38,377 nt of DNA from Paracoccus sp. (in: a-proteobacteria) (GCF_030538755.1 NZ_JAUNTJ010000025.1:1-38377), one strand, 5' to 3'; counted from the first letter of the stretch, positions 7,835-17,661 are shown. Made by a program: numbers and translations. Notes: generated by a model not told the origin, from the letters alone.

Positions 7835-7864
7835 TTGTAACTGCGCGCGCGGCAGGGCTATCAC
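7835..7864 (+). promoter_or_regulatory. Candidate promoter for etfBA
   Basis: TTGTAA (7835-7840), an 18-base spacer and TATCAC (7859-7864) lie in the 106-base gap before etfB, each matching sigma-70 consensus at four of six positions. Transcription would start near 7871, about 29 bases from the ATG. Weak evidence. Confidence 0.3.
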
Positions 7865-7899
7865 TTTGACGCAATGATGACGCAATAAGGGAGAGTGGG

Positions 7900-8658
7900 A
7901 TGAAAATCCTGGTGCCGGTCAAGCGCGTGATCGACTATAACGTGAAGGCCCGCGTAAAGGCGGACGGATCGGGTGTCGATCTTGCGAACGTCAAGATGTC
8001 GATGAACCCGTTCGATGAAATCGCGGTGGAAGAAGCGATCCGTCTGAAGGAAAAAGGCGTCGCCTCGGAAATCGTGGCTGTCAGCATTGGTGTCAAACAG
8101 GCGGCGGAAACGCTGCGCACCGCGCTGGCCATGGGCGCCGACCGCGCTATTCTGGTTGTCGCCGCCGATGATGTTCACCAAGACATCGAGCCGCTGGCCG
8201 TCGCCAAAATCCTTGCCAAAATCGTCGAGGAAGAACAGCCCAAGCTGGTTATCGCCGGCAAGCAGGCGATCGACAACGACATGAACGCCACCGGCCAGAT
8301 GCTGGCGGCGCTGCTGGGCTGGGGCCAGGCCGCCTTTGCCAGCAAGGTTGAAATCGAGGGCGAATCCGCCAAGGTCACGCGCGAGGTGGACGGCGGTCTT
8401 CAGACCATCGAGGTCAAGCTGCCCGCCATCGTCACCGCCGACCTGCGCCTGAACGAACCGCGCTATGCGTCGCTGCCCAACATCATGAAGGCCAAGAAAA
8501 AGCCTCTGGATGAAAAAACCGCTGCCGATTACGGCGTGGATGTGACCCCGCGCCTGACCGTGGTCAACACTCGCGAACCCGAAGGGCGCAAGGCCGGGAT
8601 CAAGGTTGGTTCGGTCGATGAACTGGTGTCGAAACTGAAAGAAGCGGGGGTGGTGTGA
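7900..8658 (+). CDS. etfB: Electron transfer flavoprotein beta subunit
   Basis: 252 residues, family length. [16 protein letters not shown] opens the ETF alpha/beta fold, [18 protein letters not shown] is a family block, and [34 protein letters not shown] and the C-terminal extension match EtfB. The beta subunit binds AMP structurally and docks acyl-CoA dehydrogenases; with EtfA it passes electrons to ETF-ubiquinone oxidoreductase, which is not in this window. GGGAGAG precedes the ATG. Its stop shares a base with the etfA start (TGATG), so the two are translated together in equal amounts. Confidence 0.97.
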   Translation: MKILVPVKRVIDYNVKARVKADGSGVDLANVKMSMNPFDEIAVEEAIRLKEKGVASEIVAVSIGVKQAAETLRTALAMGADRAILVVAADDVHQDIEPLAVAKILAKIVEEEQPKLVIAGKQAIDNDMNATGQMLAALLGWGQAAFASKVEIEGESAKVTREVDGGLQTIEVKLPAIVTADLRLNEPRYASLPNIMKAKKKPLDEKTAADYGVDVTPRLTVVNTREPEGRKAGIKVGSVDELVSKLKEAGVV

Positions 8659-9584
8659 TGGCTGTTCTGCTGCTGGGAGAAGTGACCAACGGCGTTCTGA
8701 ACGTCGATGCGACGGCCAAGGCCGTGAATGCGGTCAAGGGCCTGGGTGATGTGGCTGTGCTGTGCGCCGGTGCCTCGGCCCGCGACGCGGCGGCCGAGGC
8801 GGCCAAGATCGACGGCGTGGCCCGCGTGCTGGTCGCCGAAAACGATCTGTATGGCCACCGTCTGGCCGAACCGACGGCGGCGCTGATCGTGTCGCTGGCG
8901 GGCGATTATTCGCATATCGTTGCCCCGGCGACGACCGATGCGAAAAACGTCATGCCGCGCGTGGCCGCGCTGCTGGATGCGATGATTATCTCGGACGTGT
9001 CGGCGGTGGTCGATGCCGACACCTTTGAACGCCCGGTCTATGCCGGCAACGCGATCCAGACGGTGAAATCGTCCGACGCGAAAAAGGTGCTGACCGTGCG
9101 CACCGCGTCCTTCGATGCGGCGGGGCAGGGTGGTTCCGCGGCTGTGGCGGATGCCTCTGTCGCCGAAGATCCGGGCCTGTCGAAATGGGTCGCGGACGAG
9201 GTGGCCCAATCCGACCGCCCCGAGCTGACCTCGGCCGGGCGCGTGGTGTCGGGCGGTCGCGGCGTGGGTTCCAAGGAACAGTTCGCCATCATTGAAGCCC
9301 TTGCCGACAAGCTGGGCGCCGCCGTTGGCGCATCGCGCGCGGCGGTCGATTCGGGCTATGCCCCGAACGACTGGCAGGTGGGCCAGACCGGCAAGGTCGT
9401 GGCACCGGAACTGTATGTCGCGGTCGGTATCTCGGGCGCGATCCAGCACCTTGCGGGGATGAAGGATTCCAAGGTGATCGTTGCGATCAACAAGGATGAA
9501 GAAGCTCCGATCTTCCAGATTGCCGATTACGGGCTGGTGGGCGACCTGTTCATCGCCGTGCCGGAACTGACCGAAAAGCTGTAA
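8658..9584 (+). CDS. etfA: Electron transfer flavoprotein alpha subunit
   Basis: 308 residues from ATG 8658; the adjacent GTG at 8655 is disfavoured because ATG overlaps the etfB stop as TGATG. The FAD-binding C-terminal domain is plain: [14 protein letters not shown], then [34 protein letters not shown] and [20 protein letters not shown], ending in the DYGLVGDL segment. It holds the redox-active FAD of the ETF heterodimer and shuttles electrons from fatty-acid, amino-acid and N-methyl dehydrogenases to the quinone pool. A perfect 12-bp terminator hairpin follows 19 bases after the stop. Confidence 0.97.
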   Translation: MAVLLLGEVTNGVLNVDATAKAVNAVKGLGDVAVLCAGASARDAAAEAAKIDGVARVLVAENDLYGHRLAEPTAALIVSLAGDYSHIVAPATTDAKNVMPRVAALLDAMIISDVSAVVDADTFERPVYAGNAIQTVKSSDAKKVLTVRTASFDAAGQGGSAAVADASVAEDPGLSKWVADEVAQSDRPELTSAGRVVSGGRGVGSKEQFAIIEALADKLGAAVGASRAAVDSGYAPNDWQVGQTGKVVAPELYVAVGISGAIQHLAGMKDSKVIVAINKDEEAPIFQIADYGLVGDLFIAVPELTEKL

Positions 9585-9602
9585 TCCGGCTGACAGATAC
9601 AG

Positions 9603-9636
9603 AAACGCCCCGGTTTTCACCGGGGCGTTTTCGTTT
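9603..9636. terminator. Bidirectional rho-independent terminator, etfA / glmM
   Basis: Perfect 12-bp stem 9603-9614 with 9619-9630, loop TTTC, flanked by A residues on the left and TTTTCGTTT on the right. It therefore has a U tract in both directions and separates convergent etfA and glmM. Confidence 0.9.
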
Positions 9637-9650
9637 GGGGTGGTCGCCGC

Positions 9651-10994
9651 TCAGGCGGCTTTTTCGACTGCGGCGCAGATGCCGTCCACCACGTCGCGCA
9701 GGGTGGCTTCGTCCTCGGCCTCGGCCATGACGCGGATCAGCGGCTCGGTGCCGGATTTGCGGATCAGCAGGCGGCCCGAACCGGCCAGCCGCGCCTCGGC
9801 CTCGGCGATGACGGCCTGCACCCCGGCGGCGGACAGCGGGTCGGCTCCGGCGGAATAGCGCACGTTTTTCAGTAGTTGCGGCACCGGGTCGAACTGGCGC
9901 ACCAACTCGCTGGCGGGGCGGCCACTGTCGGCCATGGCGGCCAGGAATTGCAGGCCCGCGATCAGCCCGTCGCCGGTGGTGGCATAGTCGGTCATCACGA
10001 TATGGCCCGACTGTTCGCCGCCAAGGTTGAACCCCGCGCTGCGCATCCGTTCCACCACATAGCGGTCGCCGACCTTGGTGCGTTCCAGTTGCAGCCCGCG
10101 CCCGGCCAGCCAGCGTTCCAGCCCAAGGTTCGACATCACCGTAGCCACCAGCGCGCCGCCGCGCAGCCGGCCCTGTTCGGCCCAACGGCCCGCCAGCAGC
10201 GCCATGATCTGATCGCCATCGGCCACCGCGCCGGTTTCATCGACGATCATCACCCGGTCGGCGTCACCGTCCAGCGTGATGCCCAGATGCGCGCCATGCG
10301 CGCGCACGGCGTCGGCACAGGCCTGGGGATGAGTGCTGCCGACGCCATCGTTGATGTTGAAACCGTTCGGTTCGATCCCCAGCGGGATCACCTCGGCCCC
10401 CAGTTCCCACAGCACATCCGGCGCGGCGCGATAGGCGGCACCGTTGGCGCAGTCGATCACCACCTTCAGCCCGTCCAGCCGCTGGCCCGCCGGAAAGGTG
10501 GTCTTGGCATATTCGACATAGCGCCCGCGCCCGTCGTCGATCCGCTTGGCCCGGCCGATGTTATCGGGCTGCGAGGGGGCGATGTCGCCCGCGACGATGG
10601 CCTCGATCTCCATCTCGGCCTCGTCCGACAGTTTGAAACCGTCGGGGCCAAAGAACTTGATGCCGTTGTCATGCGCCGGGTTGTGGCTGGCGGAAATCAT
10701 GATGCCCAGATCGGCGCGCATCGAACGGGTCAGAAAGCCCACCGCAGGCGTCGGCACCGGACCCAGCAGCAGCACGTTCATGCCGGTGCTGGTCAGCCCG
10801 GCGGTCAGCGCGTTTTCCAGCATATAGCCCGACAGCCGCGTGTCCTTGCCGATCACCACCCGGTGCCGGTTCTTGCCGTCGCGGCGAAAGTAGCGCCCCG
10901 CCGCCGCCCCCAGCCGCAGGGCCATTTCGGCGGTCATCGGATAGGTGTTTGCCTGCCCCCGCACCCCGTCGGTGCCAAACAATTTGCGGCTCAT
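9651..10994 (-). CDS. glmM: Phosphoglucosamine mutase
   Basis: 447 residues from ATG 10994, with AAAGGAG 8 bases upstream. It converts glucosamine-6-phosphate to glucosamine-1-phosphate on the way to UDP-GlcNAc for peptidoglycan and LPS. The N-terminus [10 protein letters not shown] is the family opening, the phosphoserine loop SASHNP is at 101-106 (S103 expected to carry the phosphate), the metal loop DGDADR lies in the middle, and the C-terminal sugar-phosphate loop [15 protein letters not shown] is intact. The start overlaps the folP stop by 4 bases (ATGA); folP-glmM linkage is common in bacteria. Confidence 0.97.
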   Translation of the reverse strand: MSRKLFGTDGVRGQANTYPMTAEMALRLGAAAGRYFRRDGKNRHRVVIGKDTRLSGYMLENALTAGLTSTGMNVLLLGPVPTPAVGFLTRSMRADLGIMISASHNPAHDNGIKFFGPDGFKLSDEAEMEIEAIVAGDIAPSQPDNIGRAKRIDDGRGRYVEYAKTTFPAGQRLDGLKVVIDCANGAAYRAAPDVLWELGAEVIPLGIEPNGFNINDGVGSTHPQACADAVRAHGAHLGITLDGDADRVMIVDETGAVADGDQIMALLAGRWAEQGRLRGGALVATVMSNLGLERWLAGRGLQLERTKVGDRYVVERMRSAGFNLGGEQSGHIVMTDYATTGDGLIAGLQFLAAMADSGRPASELVRQFDPVPQLLKNVRYSAGADPLSAAGVQAVIAEAEARLAGSGRLLIRKSGTEPLIRVMAEAEDEATLRDVVDGICAAVEKAA

Positions 10995-11971
10995 GACATG
11001 TGCTCCTTTGTAACGGCCAGCCACAGGGCCAGCCCTTGCCGTATCGCGCCCACATCGTGAACGCGGTGAATTTGCACGCCCTGCGCCACGGCTGCCAGCG
11101 TCAGCGCCAGCGTGCCGGGGGCGCGGTCGGCGGCCAGACCGGCCCCGCCGATGCTGCCGATGAACCGCTTGCGCGAGACACCCAGCAGAATCGGACAGCC
11201 CAGCCCATGATACAGCGAGATGCGCCGCAGGATTGCCAGATTATGCGCCTGCGTCTTGCCAAAGCCGATGCCGGGGTCGATCACGATGCGGTCACGCGGA
11301 ATGCCTGCGGCCTGCGCCCGCGCGATCCGTGCGGCCAATGCGTCGTAAACGTCCAGCAGCACATCGTCATAGCGCGGGTCGTCCTGCATCGTGTCCGGCA
11401 GGCCCTGTGCGTGCATCAGGCAGACCGGCACGTCCCGTTGCGCCACCAGCGCGGGCAGGTCGGGGTCAAAGTCAAAGCCCGACACGTCATTGACCAGCCC
11501 GGCCCCGGCATCCAGCGCGGCGCGGGCCACGGTGGCCTTGCGGGTATCGACGGAAATGGCGGCCCCCTTCAGCGCGGAGATGGCGGGGGTGATGCGGGCG
11601 ATTTCATCTGCGGCGGGCACCTCGGCCGCGCCGGGGCGGGTGGATTCGCCGCCGATGTCCAGCATATCCGCCCCCTGATCCAGCAAGGCGCGGGCCTGCG
11701 CCGCCGGGTCATAGCTGCCGCCATCGGAAAAGCTGTCGGGCGTGGCGTTGACGATACCCATGATGCGCGGCGCGTCCATCGGCAACCCCAGCACCGGCGC
11801 GCGCGGGGTGGTCAGCGCGGCGATCAGATCAGCGGGGGCCTCGTCTGTGATGACCGGAGCGGTGCCTCGGGCCAGCCGTTCAAAGCGGGAAAACCCGGTC
11901 CAGCCGCCAGCCAGCCGCCAGCGGGATGCGGCAGTGTCGGCGTCGGGGATCGGGCGGTAATAGGTGCTCAT
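10991..11971 (-). CDS. folP: Dihydropteroate synthase
   Basis: 326 residues from ATG 11971, which overlaps the folB stop (ATGA). It condenses dihydropterin pyrophosphate with p-aminobenzoate in folate synthesis and is the sulfonamide target. [17 protein letters not shown] (69-85) is the first DHPS signature, [13 protein letters not shown] the second, followed by [26 protein letters not shown] and the pterin/pABA loop GVSRKRFIG. All catalytic elements are present. About 65 residues precede the barrel; this N-terminal extension is longer than in E. coli FolP and has no recognised domain. Confidence 0.96.
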   Translation of the reverse strand: MSTYYRPIPDADTAASRWRLAGGWTGFSRFERLARGTAPVITDEAPADLIAALTTPRAPVLGLPMDAPRIMGIVNATPDSFSDGGSYDPAAQARALLDQGADMLDIGGESTRPGAAEVPAADEIARITPAISALKGAAISVDTRKATVARAALDAGAGLVNDVSGFDFDPDLPALVAQRDVPVCLMHAQGLPDTMQDDPRYDDVLLDVYDALAARIARAQAAGIPRDRIVIDPGIGFGKTQAHNLAILRRISLYHGLGCPILLGVSRKRFIGSIGGAGLAADRAPGTLALTLAAVAQGVQIHRVHDVGAIRQGLALWLAVTKEHMS

Positions 11972-12771
11972 GGCAGGGGCGTGCCGGGGATCTGCGCGAC
12001 AGTCAGCGCCGGGTCGCCGGTGCTGGCCACGGCAGGCGCGCCGGGGGGCAGGGCGATTTCCAGCCGCTGCGCGCCGGTGCGATGCGCCAGCCATTGCGCC
12101 AGCGCAAGCGGGTCGGCATCCAGCCCTGCCTCGTCGGCAACCATGCGGGTGGGTGCCCAGACCGTGTGCAGTTGCTGCGCTACGGCCCAATCCAGTTCGG
12201 TGCGCGTGTCGGCCACATCCAGCCCCAGCCGCCCGGCCAAGGCCCATGCCGCCTGATCCAGCGCCAGCAGCGCCACCATGCGGTCATTGCCACCCTGCGG
12301 CAGCGGCAGCATCGGCGCGGCGGGGATCAGGATCACCGCACCCTGCGGCAGCGGCGCATCGGCCATGACCAGACGCAGCATCGGCGCGGCGGCGGTCGGG
12401 GTGTCGGTTTCCATCCGCGCGGCGCTGCGGCTGATGGTGATGCCAAGCGCGCCGGGCACGCGATCCAGCTTTTCCACCGTCACCTGCACCCGTGCGGCGC
12501 GCGGATGGGCCAGCACCTCGGCCGCGATCTTTTCGGCTACGGTTTCCAGCAGGTTATAGCGTTGATCGGCCAAGGTCCGCGCGACCGCATCGGTCAGCAC
12601 GTCATAGGACAGGATGCGGTCCACATGGTCATCGACACCGGCAACCGGCTGCGCCAGATCGACCGTCAGGTCAAAGCGCAGCCGCTGTTCATGCCCGCGT
12701 TCCGATTGAAACGCGCCGATGTCCACCGCAAGGACGTAATCGCGCAGGTGTATCTGGTCGGGGTGATCCAT
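11968..12771 (-). CDS. folB: Dihydroneopterin aldolase with an unassigned C-terminal domain
   Basis: 267 residues from ATG 12771. Residues 1-117 are a normal DHNA aldolase (tunnelling fold): DIGAFQSERGHEQRL near the start, the conserved Glu in NLLETVAEKI (E77) and the catalytic Lys in VTVEKLDR (K101). It cleaves dihydroneopterin to hydroxymethyl-dihydropterin. The remaining 150 residues (about 118-267) are an extra region, twice the usual family length, with Asp/Trp-containing helices (LDQAAWALAGRLGLD, ELDWAVAQQLHTVW) and no HPPK motif or other function I can name. Translation is coupled to folP by ATGA. The hydrolase gene lies 37 bases upstream on the same strand. Confidence 0.85.
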   Translation of the reverse strand: MDHPDQIHLRDYVLAVDIGAFQSERGHEQRLRFDLTVDLAQPVAGVDDHVDRILSYDVLTDAVARTLADQRYNLLETVAEKIAAEVLAHPRAARVQVTVEKLDRVPGALGITISRSAARMETDTPTAAAPMLRLVMADAPLPQGAVILIPAAPMLPLPQGGNDRMVALLALDQAAWALAGRLGLDVADTRTELDWAVAQQLHTVWAPTRMVADEAGLDADPLALAQWLAHRTGAQRLEIALPPGAPAVASTGDPALTVAQIPGTPLP

Positions 12772-12808
12772 CTGGCTGGTTTGCCCGCAAACACCCGCCG
12801 AAACAAGA

Positions 12809-13447
12809 TCAGTTCGAGGCCAGACGCTGCCCGCCCTGACGGTAAAAGATATGGTTGCCGATGCGCGTGGTGCGGGTGAACCGATGCGACCAGTTCGGGC
12901 GCACGGCGGTGGTGTGGAAATAGGTGGCACCGCCGGTCAGTTCACGCGGGTGGCCCGACAGCGCGCGGCGGGAAATATCGACCGCGCGGTTATAGGCCGC
13001 CTGATTGCGGATGCGGGGCTTGCCGCCGATGGTATAGGAAAACTGCGCCCGCTGGTTCACCACCCCGCACACGGTCGAGGGAAAGCGGCGGCTGTCCACG
13101 CGGTTCAGGATCACCTCGGCCACGGCGGCCTGCCCACGCACACCTTCGCCGCGCGCTTCGAAATACAGCGCCTCGGCCATGCAGGACAGTTCCGACTGGC
13201 TGACCGCGTTGGCGGCGGTGCGGGTCAGATAGACCTGTTCCGGGCCGTTGGTCAGAGAAACCGGCTGGGCATCGGTGAACAGCAGTGGTTCATCGCGGGG
13301 CATCTGGTCGGGCGCGGCAATACCATGCAGTTCAGCAGTGCGCGACGAAAACGCCGCGTTGTTGGCATTGGCGGGCGCGGCCAGCGAAAGGCCGGTCAGG
13401 GCAAAGGCAAAAATCGCGTAATGGCGCCATGTTCGATCAAATATCAT
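12809..13447 (-). CDS. SleB-like cell wall hydrolase (Hydrolase_2)
   Basis: 212 residues. Residues 1-28 form a signal peptide ending APANA, so the protein is periplasmic. After an unstructured segment to about 75, the hydrolase domain follows: SCMAEALYFEARGEGVRGQAAVAEVILNR, with the Glu of YFEARGE as catalytic acid, then FPSTVCGVVNQRAQFSYTI and GATYFHTTAVRPNW. This matches the spore-cortex-lytic SleB/CwlJ catalytic family, which in non-spore-forming Alphaproteobacteria acts on septal or lateral peptidoglycan. The ATG has AGGG 9 bases upstream. It lies 37 bases before folB on the same strand and may share its transcript. Confidence 0.88.
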   Translation of the reverse strand: MIFDRTWRHYAIFAFALTGLSLAAPANANNAAFSSRTAELHGIAAPDQMPRDEPLLFTDAQPVSLTNGPEQVYLTRTAANAVSQSELSCMAEALYFEARGEGVRGQAAVAEVILNRVDSRRFPSTVCGVVNQRAQFSYTIGGKPRIRNQAAYNRAVDISRRALSGHPRELTGGATYFHTTAVRPNWSHRFTRTTRIGNHIFYRQGGQRLASN

Positions 13448-13698
13448 TGGAAATATCCCTCTGAATTCGCGTCGCGTCGGTTTCTATGGTTCGGGTGCAA
13501 ATCACGACGCCCCGGTATCGGCGCGCCGTCAGAGAAGGTGATTAAGATTTTAGAAACCGCCGGTTCCAGCCCACAGGCGTGTGAGCGGCATTTTCAGCCC
13601 GTAAAAATGGTTAACGGGCGGAAACTTGCTGATGCCGTCATGCTGATCTGGCAGGAATCGGCAAATCCGCGTGTCGCGGGGGAACCGGCAGGGGCCAG
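13448..13698. other. 251-base gap before the hydrolase gene
   Basis: Locally richer in A and T than its surroundings (for example ATTAAGATTTTAGAAA near 13542-13557), which fits promoter DNA for the hydrolase on the reverse strand. I find no convincing -35/-10 pair, RNA gene, terminator or open frame of gene-like composition in it. Confidence 0.4.
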
Positions 13699-16263
13699 TC
13701 AGCGCAGGGCTGCGGGCGAATCGTCAAAGCTCGATTCGGTCCGGCATCGAATCGATTCCTGCGCTGCGGCCAGCCGGGCGACCGGCACCCGGAAGGGCGA
13801 GCAGGACACATAATCCACCCCGGCACGGTGGCAAAAGGCGATGGATTGCGGGTTGCCGCCATGTTCGCCGCAGACCGACAGGGTGATGCCCGGTCTGGAC
13901 TGGCGCGCCCTTTCGCAGCCCATCAGCAGCAATTCCCCCACGCCGTCAGCGTCCAGAATGTGAAACGGGTCTTCGACATAGACGCCCTGATTGACATAGC
14001 TGGACATGAACCGCCCCGCATCATCGCGCGACAGGCCATAGGTCATCTGCGTCAGGTCATTGGTGCCAAAGGACAAAAAGGCCGAATGTGCGGCAATATC
14101 ACCCGCCCGCAGCGCCGCGCGCGGGGTTTCGACCATCACCCCCAGCCGATAGGTGAAATCGGCGTGCATCTGGTTGCGGACGCTGGCGGCGATGGCATCG
14201 ACACGGGTCTTGACCAGCTCTACCTCGCGCATGGCGGAGACCAGCGGGATCATGATTTCCGGCACCACCGGCGCGCCCTTGCGGCTGGCGATGACCGTGG
14301 CCTCAAAAATGGCGCGGGCCTGCATTTCATAGATTTCGGGCAGGGTGATGCCCAGACGGACGCCTCGCATCCCCAGCATCGGGTTGTATTCGGACAGCGC
14401 CTCGACCCGGCGAGTGACTTCGGACAGGGGCAGGGCCAGCGACTCGGCCAGTTCGCGCATCCCTTCGCGGTCGTGGGGCAGGAATTCGTGCAGCGGCGGG
14501 TCGAACAGGCGGATCGTGACCGGCAACCCGGCCATGATGGTGAACAGTTCCACGAAATCGTCGCGCTGCATCGGCAGGATGCGTTCCAGCGCAAGGCGGC
14601 GATCCTCGGCCTTGTCGGCAAAGATCATCTCGCGCATGGCGGGCAGGCGGTTTTCGTCAAAGAACATGTGTTCGGTGCGGCACAGCCCGATGCCCTGCGC
14701 CTTGAACATGCGGGCGGTGCGCGCGTCTTCGGGGGTGTCGGCATTGGCGCGCACACCGATCTTGCGCGCGGCGTCGGCCCAGTCCAGCAATTGGTTAAAG
14801 CTGTCGTCCAGCGCCGGTTCCAGCATTTCCGCCGCGCCGGCCAGCACCTCGCCCGAGGTGCCGTCGATGGTGATCTCGTCGCCTTCGCGCAGGGTGCGCC
14901 CCCCGGCGTGCAGCGTGCGGGCACGGGTGTCGATGCTTAACCCGGTCGCGCCGACGATACAGGGCAGGCCAAGGCCGCGCGCGATCACGGCGGCGTGGCT
15001 GGAGGTGCCGCCGCGTTCCGTCAGCACCGCGACCGAGGCGTGCATCCCGCGAATATCCTCGGGCACGGTTTCGCGGCGGACCAGAACGCAAGGCTCGCCC
15101 CGCGCGGCACTGGCCTGCGCGGCGGCGGCGGTGAACACGATGCGCCCGGTGGCGGCACCGGGGCTGGCGTTGATGCCACGGGTGATGGTGTCGCGCGGGG
15201 CGCGCGGGTCCACCTGATAATGCAGCAGATCCGACAGCGCGCGGGGCTGGACGCGCATCACCGCCTCGTCCGGGGGGATGATGTCGTCGCGGGCCAGTGC
15301 CACCGCGATGCGCACCGACGCGCGCGAGGATCGCTCGACCCGCGTGGCGTCGATGATCGACAGCGTGCCGTCGGTGACGATGAATTCGAACTGCATTTCC
15401 TCGCGCAGACGTTCGCGCGCGGCAATGCCAAAGCGCACCAGATCGGCAAAGACCTGCGGCGCGGTTTCTTCGAGCGAGGGGCCACGGGTGTCGCGGGTCA
15501 GATACAGCGTTTCGGCCCCCGCCCCGCGTGCCGCGCCCAGTTGCTGCCCGCGAAAACGCCCGGTAATGCGGGGGGTGCCGGTCACGCTGTCGATGAACTG
15601 GATCGTGCCCGATCCGGTCACGCCGGGGCCAAGCGCCAGTGCCATTTCCTGCACCACCAGCCCCAGCGGCGCATCGGCGGGCGCGCCCTTGGCATGGCGC
15701 AGCAGCCGCGCCGTCGGCCCGTCCCATGCGCGGGCCATGGCGCGCAACACCTCGGCCAGTTGCCGGGCGGGGTCTTGCGGGAAATCCTCGTCCATTTCGG
15801 CACGCCACGCCCGCCGCGCATCATCCAGCGCCCCCGGCCCGCCCTGAGCGAACATATCCGGGTCAAGCCGCGCGATCTGCACCGCATAGGTCTGGATGAA
15901 CGACAGATACAGCGCATCCGCCGCATCTTTGCCAAGGCGTTCGGTCAGATGGGCGTGGCAGGCGTCGTTCATGCCGACATGCAGCACCGTGCCCGGCCCG
16001 CCCCATTCGGGATGCATCGCCGATGGCCGCACACCGACCAGCCCGGCTGTGCGGGCAAACAGACCGGCCAGCGCCGGGGTCGGGGGGATCTGCCCCGAGG
16101 CAATGGCCCGCACCGATTCGCTGCTGATCGCCCAGCTTTGCGGCACCGGCAGGTCCATGCGGATCAGCCGTTGCAGGCATTTCGCCCGCCAGCCATGCCG
16201 CGCCCGGTCCACTGCGGCACCCGGCGTTATCTCGGTCAGGTCAAGGGGTTCGCGTCCGCTCAT
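13699..16263 (-). CDS. PPDK-like PEP-utilising protein with a divergent ATP domain
   Basis: 854 residues from ATG 16263 (a TTG at 16299 is possible). Like pyruvate phosphate dikinase it has an N-terminal ATP-grasp part, a phosphohistidine domain (TERGGTSSHAAVIARG, H423) and a C-terminal PEP/pyruvate barrel: LCRTEHMFF, NPMLGMRGVRLGI, GVMVETPRAAL, FGTNDLTQMTYG, VCGEHGGNPQS with catalytic C798, and VSCSPFRVP. The swivel and barrel halves look fully active. The ATP half is not typical: the GGKGANL loop is replaced by GWRAKCL and QTR near residue 305 becomes ATR, although the GVRPSA Arg and the FEF Glu remain. It may therefore use another nucleotide or donor, or act only as a PEP-dependent phosphotransfer protein. 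True PPDK is usually about 880 residues. The assignment to the family is firm; the reaction is open. Confidence 0.82.
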   Translation of the reverse strand: MSGREPLDLTEITPGAAVDRARHGWRAKCLQRLIRMDLPVPQSWAISSESVRAIASGQIPPTPALAGLFARTAGLVGVRPSAMHPEWGGPGTVLHVGMNDACHAHLTERLGKDAADALYLSFIQTYAVQIARLDPDMFAQGGPGALDDARRAWRAEMDEDFPQDPARQLAEVLRAMARAWDGPTARLLRHAKGAPADAPLGLVVQEMALALGPGVTGSGTIQFIDSVTGTPRITGRFRGQQLGAARGAGAETLYLTRDTRGPSLEETAPQVFADLVRFGIAARERLREEMQFEFIVTDGTLSIIDATRVERSSRASVRIAVALARDDIIPPDEAVMRVQPRALSDLLHYQVDPRAPRDTITRGINASPGAATGRIVFTAAAAQASAARGEPCVLVRRETVPEDIRGMHASVAVLTERGGTSSHAAVIARGLGLPCIVGATGLSIDTRARTLHAGGRTLREGDEITIDGTSGEVLAGAAEMLEPALDDSFNQLLDWADAARKIGVRANADTPEDARTARMFKAQGIGLCRTEHMFFDENRLPAMREMIFADKAEDRRLALERILPMQRDDFVELFTIMAGLPVTIRLFDPPLHEFLPHDREGMRELAESLALPLSEVTRRVEALSEYNPMLGMRGVRLGITLPEIYEMQARAIFEATVIASRKGAPVVPEIMIPLVSAMREVELVKTRVDAIAASVRNQMHADFTYRLGVMVETPRAALRAGDIAAHSAFLSFGTNDLTQMTYGLSRDDAGRFMSSYVNQGVYVEDPFHILDADGVGELLLMGCERARQSRPGITLSVCGEHGGNPQSIAFCHRAGVDYVSCSPFRVPVARLAAAQESIRCRTESSFDDSPAALR

Positions 16264-16380
16264 GCAGGGCAGAATTGCGCGCCCCGCCCTGTGCTGCAAG
16301 CGCGAAATGATGCCGCCGCCGCGAGGTTTGCGCAGGGGGCCGCAGCGGCCATGCCGTGCAGCCCCAAAGTCAGGCCCGTG

Positions 16381-17661
16381 TCAGCCGCAGGCCGCCGTCA
16401 GCGCCTGATCCAGATCGGCGATCAGATCGGCGGCGTCCTCGATCCCGATGGACAGGCGCACCACCTCGGGGGCGGCACCGGCAGCGCGCTGCTGGTCGGG
16501 GGTCAGCTGGCTGTGCGTGGTCGAGGCGGAATGGATCACAAGGCTGCGCGTGTCGCCAAGGTTCGCAACATGGCTGAACAGCTTCAGATGATCGACCAGC
16601 CGCACGCAGGCGTCATAGCCACCCTTGACCGCAAAGGTGAACAGCGCCCCGGCCCCTTTGGGATACAGCCGCTGCGCCGTTTCATGCCAGGGCGAGGATT
16701 CCAGCCCGGCATAGGTCACACCCGTCACGCGCGGGTCTTTTTCCAGCCACTGGGCCACCTTGACCGCGTTTTCCACATGGCGCGGCATCCGCAGGCCAAG
16801 CGTTTCGATGCCCATCAGCGTGTAATGCGCCGCCTGCGGGTTCAGCGTCATGCCCAGATCGCGCAGCCCGATGGCGATGCCGTGAAAGGTAAAGGCCAGA
16901 TTGCCAAAGGTCTCGTGGAACTTCAGCCCGTGATAGGCGGGTTCGGGCGCGGACAGGCTGGGGAATTTGTCACTGGCCGACCAGTCGAATGTGCCGCTGT
17001 CCACCACGACGCCGCCGGTCACGGTGCCATTGCCGGTCATGTATTTGGTCAGGCTGTGGACCACCAGCGTCGCGCCCATCTCGATCGGGCGGCACAGATA
17101 GGGGGTGGCCAGCGTGTTATCCACGATCAGCGGGATGCCCGCCTTGTCGGTGATGGCCGCAACCGCCGGAATATCGGTGACATACCCGCCCGGATTGCTG
17201 ATCGATTCGCAAAACACCGCGCGGGTGTCGTCGTCGATGGCGGCGGCCAATGCGTCCAGATCGTCGAAATCGACGAATTTGCACGACCAGCCAAAGCGTT
17301 TGATCGTCTGGCTGAACTGCGTGATCGTGCCGCCATACAGCCGGGTCGAGGCGACGATGTTGCGCCCCGGCGCCATCAGCGGAAACAGCGCCATGATCTG
17401 CGCCGCATGGCCCGAGGAACAGCAAACCGCGCCCGCGCCACCCTCTAGCGCCGCGACACGGTTTTGCAGCGCGGCAACGGTGGGGTTGGTCAGGCGCGAA
17501 TAGATATAGCCGACCTCTTGCAGCCCGAACAGCCTGGCGGCGTGGTCGGCATCGCGGAACACATAGGCCGTGGTCTGGTAAATCGGCACCTGCCGCGCGC
17601 CGGTGGCCGGGTCCGGCTCGGCTCCGGCGTGAATGGCGGTGGTGTCAAAGCCCTGGGTCAT
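16381..17661 (-). CDS. O-acetylhomoserine aminocarboxypropyltransferase/sulfhydrylase
   Basis: 426 residues from ATG 17661 (a second ATG at 17664 precedes it); GGGGAGAGG lies just upstream. It is a Cys/Met-metabolism PLP enzyme: TTAYVFRDADHAARLFG and YSRLTNPTVAALQNRVAALEGG are the family opening, SSGHAAQ and YGGT bind the cofactor phosphate, and K206 in HSLTKYMTGNG forms the PLP Schiff base. The length and the LTNPT and NGTVTGG blocks match MetY-type O-acetylhomoserine sulfhydrylase, which makes homocysteine (or methionine from methanethiol) from O-acetylhomoserine and sulfide. A cystathionine synthase or lyase would normally be shorter. The gene is divergent from the ABC-F gene with 109 bases between. 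Confidence 0.93.
   Translation of the reverse strand: MTQGFDTTAIHAGAEPDPATGARQVPIYQTTAYVFRDADHAARLFGLQEVGYIYSRLTNPTVAALQNRVAALEGGAGAVCCSSGHAAQIMALFPLMAPGRNIVASTRLYGGTITQFSQTIKRFGWSCKFVDFDDLDALAAAIDDDTRAVFCESISNPGGYVTDIPAVAAITDKAGIPLIVDNTLATPYLCRPIEMGATLVVHSLTKYMTGNGTVTGGVVVDSGTFDWSASDKFPSLSAPEPAYHGLKFHETFGNLAFTFHGIAIGLRDLGMTLNPQAAHYTLMGIETLGLRMPRHVENAVKVAQWLEKDPRVTGVTYAGLESSPWHETAQRLYPKGAGALFTFAVKGGYDACVRLVDHLKLFSHVANLGDTRSLVIHSASTTHSQLTPDQQRAAGAAPEVVRLSIGIEDAADLIADLDQALTAACG

Noticed and set aside
14995-17448. An 817-codon forward frame antisense to the PPDK-like and MetY-type genes
   Set aside because: It spans two unrelated real genes and their gap, with GC-shadow composition and no motif.
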